Below, in pieces: positions 1-7,413 of a stretch of 28,259 bases of DNA. The translations under genes were made by a program, and so were the position numbers. Below the pieces are notes generated by a model. It saw only the letters and a list, made by a program, of their open reading frames with translations. It ran no database searches and was not told where the DNA came from. The stretch covers positions 1 through 28,259 of the forward strand of contig JAZSFO010000077.1 of assembly GCA_045532255.1 (NCBI GenBank), written 5' to 3'. Every line of letters begins with the position of its first letter. Within the stretch, counting starts at the first letter, position 1. Origin of the DNA: RGIG8748 sp045532255. Lineage in GTDB: Bacteria > Bacillota > Clostridia > UMGS1810.

Positions 1-62
1 GCTTATTTGGGTTACGCATTTTTGAAAATTAGTAGGTTTCTAAGCTATTATTTTTATAATTT

Positions 63-106
63 CCCAGACTAAAATCCATTGTTTCTCACAGTAAAATCCA
101 CTATTT
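63..106. repeat. Two degenerate 22-bp tandem units
   Basis: Positions 63-84 and 85-106 align without gaps at about 17 of 22 bases and share the core TAAAATCCA. No third copy is visible on either side. The block lies in the gene-free first 180 bases, beyond the terminator of the MFS gene. A short inverted pair (CTTTGG 124-129, CCAAAG 137-142) lies nearby. No function can be assigned, and nothing else is recognised in 1-180. Confidence 0.4.
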
Positions 107-180
107 ACGAGCAGTGGACGTTACTTTGGGAATTTTCCAAAGGGACTATATCACTTATACAATAACGAAATAGTTGAAAC

Positions 181-207
181 GAGCCTTGGAAATTTGTTCC
201 AAGGCTC
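181..207 (-). terminator. Terminator-like hairpin after the MFS gene
   Basis: A perfect 11-bp inverted repeat, GAGCCTTGGAA and its complement, encloses a 5-nt loop. It begins 12 nt past the stop codon of the minus-strand MFS gene. The following bases on that strand are only modestly T-rich (GTTTC), so it may be a weak terminator or an mRNA 3'-stabilising stem. Confidence 0.7.
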
Positions 208-219
208 ACATTTCTCTTA

Positions 220-1497
220 TTACTTTTTGTTTTCACTAAGTAATTTTTTTTGAATTCTTGCAGGTACAATGAGTACCAAAGCGGAAATAATAACAATTAC
301 TGTTAAAACTGCTCCGTATGTTGACCAGCTCGTAAGTTCAACAAGTCTTGCAATACCATAAGAAACAATTACATATGCTGATGCCATTCCGGCGTTTAAT
401 ATACCCGCAGCAGTACCGCTTTTTCCATATTTTGAAAATGTCATAGTATAGTTTGTTCTCATTAACCCACCAAATGAGTCAAGTGCCGCTACTGCACAAA
501 GAGAGAATACAACGCTGTATGTAGATATTCTTCCTACAAAAATAATAAGTGCTATAAATGGTAATGTAATGAAAAGAGAATACTTCCATATTCTTATAAA
601 ATTATTAATTCTGGCAACTAATTTTCCTGCCACAAGTGTACCGATTATTCCAGATATTATGAGAAGTATATTTAATAAATTACCAAGCGATGGTGAAATA
701 TTATTATAGCTTTCAACAAGCATTATCGGTGTCAGAGATGAACGAGACTGAACAACAATAGTTGCAAGTACCGTTGCCGCAAGTACATAATAAAAGCCGC
801 CCTTTGATAAAATCTGTCCCAATGTTAGTGTATGATTTTGATTATCATTTGTATTTTGCTCTACAGGTTTATCCCACTTCATATACGGATTAAGGTGTTT
901 CTCGTAAATATGTAAGCAAATTGCAAGTACAAAAAGAACTGCTGCCGAAATAGCAAAATTATATTGCCATTTCGGAACAAAGGCTGCAATAAGATACGAA
1001 AAGACAAGGCCGCCTGTAGCAGACAAAGAAATGTAGAAAGCCATGGGTTTTCTGTCGCTTCTGACAAGCTGTGATGAAACAATCTTAAATGTTGCGGGCC
1101 ATATACCAAATTGCACTATAGCGTTGAATGCCCATGAAAAGAGCATTACATAGTAGTTTTGATTAAAAAATATTATAGCATTTGAAATTGCAGAACCGAT
1201 TAGTCCTATTTTGATTATGCGTTCAGGACTGAATTTATCCGAATATATACCCCCTACTATTTGAAGTGGTGTATATATAAGATAGAAAACAGATGTTATT
1301 AAACCCGTCTGTGATTTAGTAAGAATACCTTCTGTAACAATATCTGCCATAGAACTGGAATATGCATTTTTCGTCATGTATACTAAGGCATACATAAGCC
1401 ATATAAATACAAAGAAGTGCCTGCTTACTGTTTTTGATTCCAAATGAATATTTACATTTTTGTCAATATCAATTTTGTTTGTTATATTTGTATCCAT
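220..1497 (-). CDS. MFS transporter, 12 membrane segments
   Basis: This is a 425-residue integral membrane protein of the major facilitator superfamily. Hydrophobic segments run along its whole length, split by a charged central loop (WDKPVEQNTNDNQNH). The first half contains FIWLMYALVYMTKNAYSSSM and an IYSDKFSPERI loop, which matches the MFS 2-3 loop GxxxDRxGxR/K in general form. The shape recalls the organophosphate:phosphate antiporter group, but the substrate cannot be read from sequence. The ATG at 1497 was chosen because GGGTGA lies 6 nt before it. The in-frame ATG at 1524 lies inside the hydA terminator hairpin and has no ribosome binding site. There is no room for a promoter between the hairpin and this start, so expression probably depends on read-through from the hydrogenase operon. 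That hints at a link to fermentation products, but this is only inference. Confidence 0.85.
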   Translation of the reverse strand: MDTNITNKIDIDKNVNIHLESKTVSRHFFVFIWLMYALVYMTKNAYSSSMADIVTEGILTKSQTGLITSVFYLIYTPLQIVGGIYSDKFSPERIIKIGLIGSAISNAIIFFNQNYYVMLFSWAFNAIVQFGIWPATFKIVSSQLVRSDRKPMAFYISLSATGGLVFSYLIAAFVPKWQYNFAISAAVLFVLAICLHIYEKHLNPYMKWDKPVEQNTNDNQNHTLTLGQILSKGGFYYVLAATVLATIVVQSRSSLTPIMLVESYNNISPSLGNLLNILLIISGIIGTLVAGKLVARINNFIRIWKYSLFITLPFIALIIFVGRISTYSVVFSLCAVAALDSFGGLMRTNYTMTFSKYGKSGTAAGILNAGMASAYVIVSYGIARLVELTSWSTYGAVLTVIVIISALVLIVPARIQKKLLSENKK

Positions 1498-1515
1498 TAT
1501 TTTCACCCATGAAAA

Positions 1516-1549
1516 CGGGACCATTAAAAATTTCTTTTTAACAGTCCCG
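1516..1549 (-). terminator. Terminator/attenuator between hydA and the MFS gene
   Basis: CGGGAC and GTCCCG arms extend through an A5/T5 stretch to about 15 pairs with two wobbles around a GAAA loop. On the minus strand the stem is followed by TTTTC. It begins 13 nt past the hydA stop codon and ends 18 nt before the chosen MFS start. It therefore marks the end of the hydrogenase operon and probably lets through only part of the transcripts. Confidence 0.8.
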
Positions 1550-1562
1550 AAATAATTATTTA

Positions 1563-3299
1563 TTATTTACTGGAACTTCTGTCTGTATAATGTGTATGGA
1601 GAAGGTCATGTGCCTTATGGCTTCCGGGTTCGCCGAAGAATTCCTTGTACATAAGCTGTACATTGGGGTTAAGATGTGATTTTCTTATTGTGCTTGCTTC
1701 GTCTTCGGAATAGAGGGCACCTGCTCTCTTAGCCTTAACATCAACAGTAGCCTTTGTTCTGGAATCAACAATCGGCTGACCGCCGCCGTTGATACATCCA
1801 CCGGGGCATGCCATGATTTCGATGAAGTCATAATGTTCGCCGTTTTTAACCTTGTCAAGAATAATTCTTGCATTCTTGGTTCCGTGAACAACAGCAACCT
1901 TAACATCCTTGCCTGCAATCTTGAGTGTTGCTTCCTTTACGCCTTCAAGTCCGCGAACAGCAGTAATATTGAGGTCAGAGAGTTCTTTGCCTTCAAGGAT
2001 TTCGTATACGGTACGGATAGCAGCTTCCATAACACCGCCTGTTGTACCGAAGATAACACCTGCACCGGATGCTTCGCCAAAGGGCTGGTCAAATTCTTCG
2101 TCGGGAAGATTTGCAAAATCAATACCTGCCTGCTTAATCATCTTTGCAAGCTCTCTTGTTGTAAGGGATGCATCAATATCCTTGATACCGTCCTTTGCAA
2201 ATTCTTCTCTGCTTGCTTCAAACTTCTTTGAGGTACAAGGCATAATAGCAACAGAATAGATGTTTTCCTTTGCGATATTTGCCTTTTCTGCATAGTAAGA
2301 TTTAATAACTGCACCAAACATTTCCATAGGTGATTTGCAGCTGGAAAGGTTACCGAGGAATTCTGGATAATAATGCTCACAGAATTTAACCCAGCCGGGT
2401 GAACAAGATGTGATGATAGGAAGATTTTCCTGCTTGGTAAATCTGTTTATAAATTCTGTGCCTTCTTCCATAATTGTAAGGTCAGCACTTGTATCTGTAT
2501 CAAATACCTTGTCAAAACCAAGTCTCTTGAGTGCAGCAACCATCCTGCCTGTAACGGGTGTTCCGATAGGAAGACCGAATTCTTCGCCAAGAGCCGCTCT
2601 TACAGCAGGAGCTGTCTGAACAACAACATGCTTTTCTTCGTTGTCTATTGCGGAAAGAACCTGAGGAATGTCGTTCTTTTCATAGAGAGCACCAACAGGA
2701 CAGGAAACAATACACTGACCGCAGAATATACAGCCAACTTCGTTAATCTTCTTTTCGAATGCAGATGTAACATGTGTTTTGAATCCACGCTCAACACATC
2801 CGATTACAGATATTGCCTGATTGTTACATGCAGCAACGCAACGACGGCAAAGGATACATTTGTTGTTATCTCTTACAAGAGATGTTGAACCGCAATCAAG
2901 TTCATAAGGAATGTTTTCACCCTCGTATCTGAGGTCTTCTACACCAAGCTCGTCAGCAAGCTGCTGAAGCTCACAATTTCTGTTTCTGGGACAGGTAAGA
3001 CACTTCTTTTCGTGGTTGGAAAGAATAAGCTCAAGTGTAGCTTTTCTTGCTTTTCTTACCTTGGGGGTGTTTGTGTATATTTCAAGTCCTTCGGACACAG
3101 GATATACACAAGCCGCCTGCAGTGCCCTTGCACCTTTGATTTCAACAAGACACATTCTGCATGCACCAATCTGGTTGATGTCTTTGAGATAGCAGAGTGT
3201 GGGAATATGAATGTTTGCATCTCTTGCAGCATCAAGGATGGTGTAAGAGGCAGGAACGCTATATTCTTTATCATTAATTTTAATGTTTACCATTTCCAT
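1563..3299 (-). CDS. hydA: [FeFe]-hydrogenase catalytic subunit HydA
   Basis: This 578-residue protein is the H-cluster subunit of a multimeric NAD(P)-linked [FeFe]-hydrogenase (HndD/HydA type), which reversibly reduces protons. In order it has an N-terminal [2Fe-2S] domain (C36, C47, C50, C64), a His-Cys3 [4Fe-4S] site (H96, C100, C103, C109), two ferredoxin-type [4Fe-4S] motifs (C148/151/154/158 and C190/193/196/200) and the H-cluster domain. The P2 motif is MPCTSKKFE (C355) and P3 is EIMACPGGCINGGGQP (C498, C502). P1 reads TSCSPGW (C299, S300) instead of the textbook TSCCPGW, and the DNA supports the serine codon TCA. The C-terminal small-subunit-like part follows. AAGGAGGG lies 8 nt before the ATG. 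It is the last gene of the hyc-GHKL-hndB-hydB-hydA run (hydC first), 14 nt after hydB. It probably forms a complex with HydB and HydC in the cytoplasm. Confidence 0.97.
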   Translation of the reverse strand: MEMVNIKINDKEYSVPASYTILDAARDANIHIPTLCYLKDINQIGACRMCLVEIKGARALQAACVYPVSEGLEIYTNTPKVRKARKATLELILSNHEKKCLTCPRNRNCELQQLADELGVEDLRYEGENIPYELDCGSTSLVRDNNKCILCRRCVAACNNQAISVIGCVERGFKTHVTSAFEKKINEVGCIFCGQCIVSCPVGALYEKNDIPQVLSAIDNEEKHVVVQTAPAVRAALGEEFGLPIGTPVTGRMVAALKRLGFDKVFDTDTSADLTIMEEGTEFINRFTKQENLPIITSCSPGWVKFCEHYYPEFLGNLSSCKSPMEMFGAVIKSYYAEKANIAKENIYSVAIMPCTSKKFEASREEFAKDGIKDIDASLTTRELAKMIKQAGIDFANLPDEEFDQPFGEASGAGVIFGTTGGVMEAAIRTVYEILEGKELSDLNITAVRGLEGVKEATLKIAGKDVKVAVVHGTKNARIILDKVKNGEHYDFIEIMACPGGCINGGGQPIVDSRTKATVDVKAKRAGALYSEDEASTIRKSHLNPNVQLMYKEFFGEPGSHKAHDLLHTHYTDRSSSK

Positions 3300-3313
3300 C
3301 TTATTTACCCTCC

Positions 3314-5107
3314 TTATTTGTAAATTGCTTTCTTGGGACAGCTATCAAGACAAGCACCGCACTTGATACATTTTTCTGCATCAATTGTGTGAACCTGCTT
3401 GAGAGCACCCGAAATAGCACCAACGGGACATGTTCTTGCACATTTTGTACATCCGATACACTTATCCGGGTCAATCTTGATGGATACGAGTGCCTTACAT
3501 ACACCTGCAGGACACTTCTTGTCAACAACATGAGCAATATATTCGTCTCTGAAGTATCTGAGTGTGCTCAGGATAGGATTAGGTGCTGTCTGTCCGAGAC
3601 CACAGAGTGCAGAATCCTTGATGATATAGCAAAGCTCTTCGAGTTTGTCAATATCTTCAAGAGTACCGTTGCCCTCAGTAATCTTATTAAGGATTTCAAG
3701 AAGTCTCTTAGTACCTATACGGCAGGGAGCACATTTACCGCAGGATTCGTCAACTGTAAATTCAAGGAAGAATTTTGCAATATCAACCATACAGGTGTCT
3801 TCGTCCATTACGATAAGTCCGCCCGAACCCATCATGGAGCCAATGCTTATAAGCGAGTCATAGTCGATGGGTGTGTCTATAAGTGACATAGGGATACATC
3901 CGCCGGAAGGTCCGCCTGTCTGCGCAGCCTTGAACTGTTTGCCGTTGGGGATACCGCCGCCGATTTCGTATACAATTTCTCTGAGTGTTGTACCCATAGG
4001 AATTTCTACGAGACCAGTGTTATTGATTTTACCGCCGACAGCAAATACCTTTGTACCTGCACTCTTTTCTGTACCGATTGACTTGAACCATTCGGAACCG
4101 TTATTAATAATTGCAGTTATATTTGCGTATGTCTCAACATTATTGAGAAGTGTAGGCTTTCCGAAAAGACCCTTTACTGCAGGGAACGGAGGTCTTGGTC
4201 TCGGCTCGCCTCTGTGACCTTCGATAGAAGTCATAAGAGCAGTTTCTTCACCGCAAACAAATGCGCCTGCACCGAGTCTTAATTCCATATCAAATGAGAA
4301 ATCTGTACCAAAGATGTTCTTACCGAGTAATCCGTATTCTCTTGCCTGCTCTATAGCAATATTAAGTCTGCTAACTGCAATCGGATACTCTGCACGGATA
4401 TATACATAACCCTGATCAGCGCCGACAGCAAATGCAGCAATTGCCATAGCTTCTATGAGAGAGTGAGGATCGCCCTCAAGTATACTTCTGTCCATGAATG
4501 CACCGGGGTCACCCTCGTCGGCATTACATGCAACATACTTCTTATCATTTACAGAATTTGCAGTGAATTGCCACTTAAGTCCTGTGGGGAACCCGCCGCC
4601 GCCTCTACCTCTGAGTCCTGATGCCTTGATTTCATCAATAACCTCCTGAGGCTTCATTTCTGTAAGAACCTTACCGAGTGCAGTATAACCGCCAAAAGCA
4701 ATGTATTCATCGATTTCTTCGGGATTGATAACACCGCAGTTTCTGAGTGCTATACGCTGCTGCTTCTTGTAGAAATCAACCTCGTTAAGAGATTTGATGT
4801 TGTTATCATCAACAACTGTCTCTTTGTAGAGAAGTCTCTTTACAATTCTACCCTTGAGAAGATGTTCTTCAACTATTTCAGTTACATCATCTTCTGTTAC
4901 CATGCTGTAAAAAGCACCTTCGGGGTAAACAATTACTATCGGACCCAAAGCGCAGAGACCGAAGCAACCTGTTCTTATAACCTTTATTTCTTCCGAAAGA
5001 CCTTTTTCTGCAAGGCAGGATTCAAATTTATCAATTATTTTTTCACTTCCTGAAGAGGTACAACCGGTACCGCCGCAGACAAGGACATGAGCTCTTGCTA
5101 AATCCAT
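3314..5107 (-). CDS. hydB: NADH/FMN-binding hydrogenase subunit HydB (NuoF-like)
   Basis: This 597-residue flavoprotein is the diaphorase subunit of the hydrogenase. It binds FMN and NAD(P)H and is the presumed site of flavin-linked bifurcation with ferredoxin in this family. Domains in order: thioredoxin-like [2Fe-2S] (C11, C16, C48, C52); NuoF core with the glycine-rich GLRGRGGGGFPTGLKW (164-179), ACNADEGDPGAFMDR and GAFVCGEETALM; SLBB region; the NuoF [4Fe-4S] site ESCGKCAPC (C456, C459, C462) plus C502; and a C-terminal 2x[4Fe-4S] ferredoxin domain (C550/553/556/560 and C580/583/586/590). The extra ferredoxin tail separates it from complex I NuoF and matches HydB/HndC. A GGGGG-rich ribosome binding site precedes the ATG. 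It lies 14 nt after hndB and 14 nt before hydA. Confidence 0.97.
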   Translation of the reverse strand: MDLARAHVLVCGGTGCTSSGSEKIIDKFESCLAEKGLSEEIKVIRTGCFGLCALGPIVIVYPEGAFYSMVTEDDVTEIVEEHLLKGRIVKRLLYKETVVDDNNIKSLNEVDFYKKQQRIALRNCGVINPEEIDEYIAFGGYTALGKVLTEMKPQEVIDEIKASGLRGRGGGGFPTGLKWQFTANSVNDKKYVACNADEGDPGAFMDRSILEGDPHSLIEAMAIAAFAVGADQGYVYIRAEYPIAVSRLNIAIEQAREYGLLGKNIFGTDFSFDMELRLGAGAFVCGEETALMTSIEGHRGEPRPRPPFPAVKGLFGKPTLLNNVETYANITAIINNGSEWFKSIGTEKSAGTKVFAVGGKINNTGLVEIPMGTTLREIVYEIGGGIPNGKQFKAAQTGGPSGGCIPMSLIDTPIDYDSLISIGSMMGSGGLIVMDEDTCMVDIAKFFLEFTVDESCGKCAPCRIGTKRLLEILNKITEGNGTLEDIDKLEELCYIIKDSALCGLGQTAPNPILSTLRYFRDEYIAHVVDKKCPAGVCKALVSIKIDPDKCIGCTKCARTCPVGAISGALKQVHTIDAEKCIKCGACLDSCPKKAIYK

Positions 5108-5121
5108 TTGAATTATCCCCC

Positions 5122-5496
5122 TTATTTATCATTTGCACCGACGGTGTATTCATTTATTACCTTGCCGTTAACTAGAGTATCATTAACAACCTTAACTGCC
5201 TTTTCTGCAGTCATTTTTACATAAGTAATCTTTTCACCATCCGGCATATACACTTCAACGATTGGTTCTAACTTACAAAGACCGATACAGCCTGTCTGTG
5301 TAACAAAAACCTTTTCGCCGAGATTTCTCTTTTCGATTTCTTCCATCATGGCTTTGAGAACGGGTCTTGCACCTGCTGCAATACCGCATGTAGCCATACC
5401 TACAACAACACGAATGCTGCTATCATCATCTTTCCTGAGATTGATCTTTGCTAAAGTTTTATTTCTTAATTCTTCGAGCTGAGCTAAACTTTTCAT
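5122..5496 (-). CDS. hndB: HndB-like thioredoxin-fold [2Fe-2S] protein
   Basis: This 124-residue protein resembles HndB, the small second subunit of HndABCD hydrogenases. The motif MATCGIAAGARPVLKAM (C37) is followed by TQTGCIGLCKLEP (C70, C74). Only three of the four cysteines of a NuoE-type [2Fe-2S] site are present, because the Cx4C partner after C37 is alanine. Cluster binding may therefore need another ligand or be lost, so a structural or electron-relay role is possible. Its ATG directly abuts the TAA of the preceding ATPase gene. Its ribosome binding site (GGAGGTG) lies inside the end of that gene, so translation of the two is probably coupled. Confidence 0.9.
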   Translation of the reverse strand: MKSLAQLEELRNKTLAKINLRKDDDSSIRVVVGMATCGIAAGARPVLKAMMEEIEKRNLGEKVFVTQTGCIGLCKLEPIVEVYMPDGEKITYVKMTAEKAVKVVNDTLVNGKVINEYTVGANDK

Positions 5497-6051
5497 TTAT
5501 ATTGCACCTCCGTATAAATTTTCGATTTGTTCTGTTACATATCCCTCTATCCAGCCAAGAACATCATTATTTGACAGTTCTATCTCAGGACCGAGCATTT
5601 CTCTCATTTCCTTTGTAGAAAGTGTAAATTCTGTGCCATCAAAGCTGTGAGTGTATATGTAATCAATTTTGTCATTTCCGCCAATAATTGTTGACATGGT
5701 TGAAGCCATATCCCCTATTGGCTGTCTGTCAATGCTGTCATAAACAAAATATGCTTTGACACATGTGCCTTCATTGATTTTTGAAGTAATTTCCAAATGA
5801 CCGCCCGTAAGTTCACAAGCGCTTTTAAGCAGTGAAAGTCCGAGGCCAACCTTTCGGGTTGTACGAGTGGTGCGAAAGGGATTGACTACATCTTTCAAAA
5901 ATTCTTCATCCATTCCGCAACCATTGTCCTCTATTACTATACTGAGCTGATTTTTATCAGTGTCTTCGTTTATGATTATTTCAACAAGCGAAGAACCTGC
6001 TTTTATAGAATTTTGGACAATATCCAGAATATGCAACGAAAGTTCTGTCAT
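5497..6051 (-). CDS. GHKL-type ATP-binding protein in the hydrogenase operon
   Basis: This 184-residue cytoplasmic protein carries a histidine-kinase-like ATPase fold. The N box is HILDIVQNSIKAGSS (residues 7-21), the G1 box is EDNGCGM and the G2 box is TRKVGLGLSLLK. There is no dimerisation/phospho-acceptor (HisKA) domain, sensor domain or membrane segment, so it is not a classical sensor kinase. The C-terminal 80 residues (from about YDSIDRQPIG) match no domain I recognise. It sits between the NuoE-like and HndB-like genes, 4 nt after hydC and with no clear ribosome binding site of its own, so coupled translation is likely. Proteins of this kind recur in clostridial hydrogenase operons as unnamed ATP-binding proteins, and a regulatory or maturation role is inferred only from position. 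Confidence 0.85.
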   Translation of the reverse strand: MTELSLHILDIVQNSIKAGSSLVEIIINEDTDKNQLSIVIEDNGCGMDEEFLKDVVNPFRTTRTTRKVGLGLSLLKSACELTGGHLEITSKINEGTCVKAYFVYDSIDRQPIGDMASTMSTIIGGNDKIDYIYTHSFDGTEFTLSTKEMREMLGPEIELSNNDVLGWIEGYVTEQIENLYGGAI

Positions 6052-6055
6052 TGGA

Positions 6056-6550
6056 TTAGTCTGCGTATTTTGCGAGTATATCTTCTACATCATCTACTGT
6101 AAGTCTGCCGTATACTTCCTCGTTAACCGTAAGTACAGGTGCAAGACCGCATGCACCGATACATCTTGTAGCCTCGAGAGAGAATTTGCCGTCCGATGTA
6201 CATTCGCCTACATCGATGTTAAGTTTTTCTTTGATTTTTTCAATGATGTCACCGCTGCCCTTAACATAACAAGCAGTACCGAGACAAACACCAATGTGAT
6301 ATTTACCCTTGGGGTTAATGGTAAACTGTGTGTAGAATGTTACTACACCGTAGATTTCTGACATAGGAACATCAAGTCCGTCCGAAATCATCTGCTGTAC
6401 TTCGATAGGAAGATAGCCAAATATAGCCTGTGCTTCGTGAAGAACAGGTATAAGCGCACCTTCGGTACCTTTGTACTTGGCAATTACTGCCTGAAGTTTT
6501 TCTTCTTGTTCCACTGTGCTTACAAAAGCGGGAGCTTTAGTTTCGCTCAT
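6056..6550 (-). CDS. hydC: Hydrogenase NuoE-like [2Fe-2S] subunit HydC
   Basis: This 164-residue subunit is homologous to NuoE (24-kDa) and HndA/HydC and relays electrons next to the flavin subunit. An N-terminal helical bundle (LIPVLHEAQAIFGYLP, EIYGVVTFYTQF) precedes a thioredoxin-like [2Fe-2S] domain with all four cysteines: C89 and C94 (GVCLGTACYVKG) and C130 and C134 (TRCIGACGLAP). It is the first gene of the hydrogenase operon. AAGGAGG lies 8 nt before the ATG at 6550, and a candidate promoter lies 41 nt upstream. Confidence 0.97.
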   Translation of the reverse strand: MSETKAPAFVSTVEQEEKLQAVIAKYKGTEGALIPVLHEAQAIFGYLPIEVQQMISDGLDVPMSEIYGVVTFYTQFTINPKGKYHIGVCLGTACYVKGSGDIIEKIKEKLNIDVGECTSDGKFSLEATRCIGACGLAPVLTVNEEVYGRLTVDDVEDILAKYAD

Positions 6551-6580
6551 AGTAAAACCTCCTTATAGAATGTTTTATAT

Positions 6581-6610
6581 AATATAATTAAATATAATTA
6601 AATATAATTA
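6581..6610. repeat. Three perfect copies of a 10-bp AT-rich unit
   Basis: The unit AATATAATTA is repeated exactly three times, head to tail, in the 5' region of the hydrogenase operon. Each copy carries a -10-like TATATT on the minus strand. One of them is the proposed -10 of the hydC promoter. A 10-bp period is close to one helical turn, so curvature or array binding is conceivable. It could equally be slipped-strand expansion. Confidence 0.9.
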
Positions 6611-6619
6611 CACAATCAA
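6591..6619 (-). promoter_or_regulatory. Candidate sigma-A promoter of the hydrogenase operon
   Basis: On the minus strand, TTGATT (6619-6614) and TATATT (6596-6591) are separated by 17 nt. The start site would be near 6584, giving a leader of about 34 nt with AAGGAGG before hydC. The neighbouring 10-bp repeats offer further -10-like hexamers, so the exact position is uncertain. Confidence 0.5.
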
Positions 6620-6654
6620 TTTATAATAACATATTTTTATGGCTTTTTCTATGG

Positions 6655-6675
6655 TTTTGTAAAAGACTTACAAAA
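6655..6675. promoter_or_regulatory. Dyad upstream of the hyd promoter, Rex-like operator candidate
   Basis: TTTTGTAA (6655-6662) and its perfect complement TTACAAAA (6668-6675) flank a 5-nt centre. The half-sites resemble the TTGT/ACAA ends of Rex operators, and Rex is a known NADH/NAD+ regulator of clostridial fermentation genes. The centre is one base short of the usual 18-bp Rex spacing, so the assignment is weak. The dyad lies about 36 nt upstream of the proposed -35 box. Confidence 0.35.
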
Positions 6676-6705
6676 ATCGTCAATTTGCACAAAAATATTA
6701 CAAAA

Positions 6706-7413
6706 TCAACCCCTTAAATGGTTGATTATTTGAGTTCCGTTTTCAAATTTTTCCTTAAAACAATGTTGTTTTTCATGTATATCCCACAAAAAATGTGCAT
6801 CTGAATTATGGATGATTTTTGCCGTGCCGAGATTATGATTTTTTTCTATTTCGGGTTGCTTTTCGGGGTTCTTGATTTCGAAAACTGGGAAGTTTATGTC
6901 CTCGGGAATAAAACCCAAATTTGATAATAAGCTATATGAACTCTTATCAATATGTGCAGGTATCGCAACACCCCCGAGGGAGTTCACAGTGTAAAAAACA
7001 TCATTTATGCTCATTGCTGTTGCAACAGTAAGGAGATTTGAAATCTCCCCTACTGTATTGTCCCGAGAATCTATAATGTTCTGATAACCGAATATATCTG
7101 TTCTGTTTTTGATTTGAGGCATGTTTTTCGACACAATTGTATCGAGCTTTTCTGCAGAATCAGGATTATCAAACAGTGCTGTAATGTGCACTTCTTCTGA
7201 GGTTTCTATCTCCATTCCGGGCAACAGTATAAGCGGTGTGTTTTTTGCACACTCAAAACACGCCCGTACATTACGCGCGCTATTGTGGTCTGTTATTGCA
7301 ATAACATCAAGACCCTTAAGTATTGACATGTTGACAATATTGTTTGGAGTCATGTCATCATCCCCGCACGGAGAGAGTGCGGTATGGATATGCAAATCGT
7401 AATAAAAGCTCAT
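6706..7413 (-). CDS. PHP-domain metal-dependent phosphoesterase
   Basis: This 235-residue cytoplasmic protein has the polymerase-and-histidinol-phosphatase fold of the YciV/TrpH-like group. Metal-binding motifs are visible in order: DLHIHT (D6, H8, H10), ITDHNS (D42, H43), PGMEIET (E68, E70), VHITALF (H76), PAHID (H154) and HNSDAH (H202, D205, H207). Family members hydrolyse small phosphorylated compounds or oligonucleotides, but the substrate here is unknown. Its ATG overlaps the preceding gene's stop as ATGA, so it is probably translationally coupled to the DRTGG-like gene. It is the last gene before the hydrogenase promoter. A PHP gene beside hydrogenase regulators suggests a nucleotide or phospho-ligand step in the same pathway, but that is inference. 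Confidence 0.9.
   Translation of the reverse strand: MSFYYDLHIHTALSPCGDDDMTPNNIVNMSILKGLDVIAITDHNSARNVRACFECAKNTPLILLPGMEIETSEEVHITALFDNPDSAEKLDTIVSKNMPQIKNRTDIFGYQNIIDSRDNTVGEISNLLTVATAMSINDVFYTVNSLGGVAIPAHIDKSSYSLLSNLGFIPEDINFPVFEIKNPEKQPEIEKNHNLGTAKIIHNSDAHFLWDIHEKQHCFKEKFENGTQIINHLRG

Noticed and set aside
105..296. 63-codon minus-strand ORF overlapping the MFS 3' end and its terminator
   Set aside because: It spans the hairpin at 181-207 and lacks a ribosome binding site.
1833..2259. Plus-strand ORFs of 132 and 116 codons opposite hydA
   Set aside because: They are antisense to a gene with clear motifs. The translations are low-complexity and have no ribosome binding site.
3389..3886. 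165-codon plus-strand ORF opposite hydB
   Set aside because: It is antisense to the NuoF core and ferredoxin tail. Its cysteine-rich look is a mirror of the sense codons.
6581..6610. Short repeat array as a CRISPR
   Set aside because: The units are 10 bp, contiguous and without spacers, so this is a simple tandem repeat.
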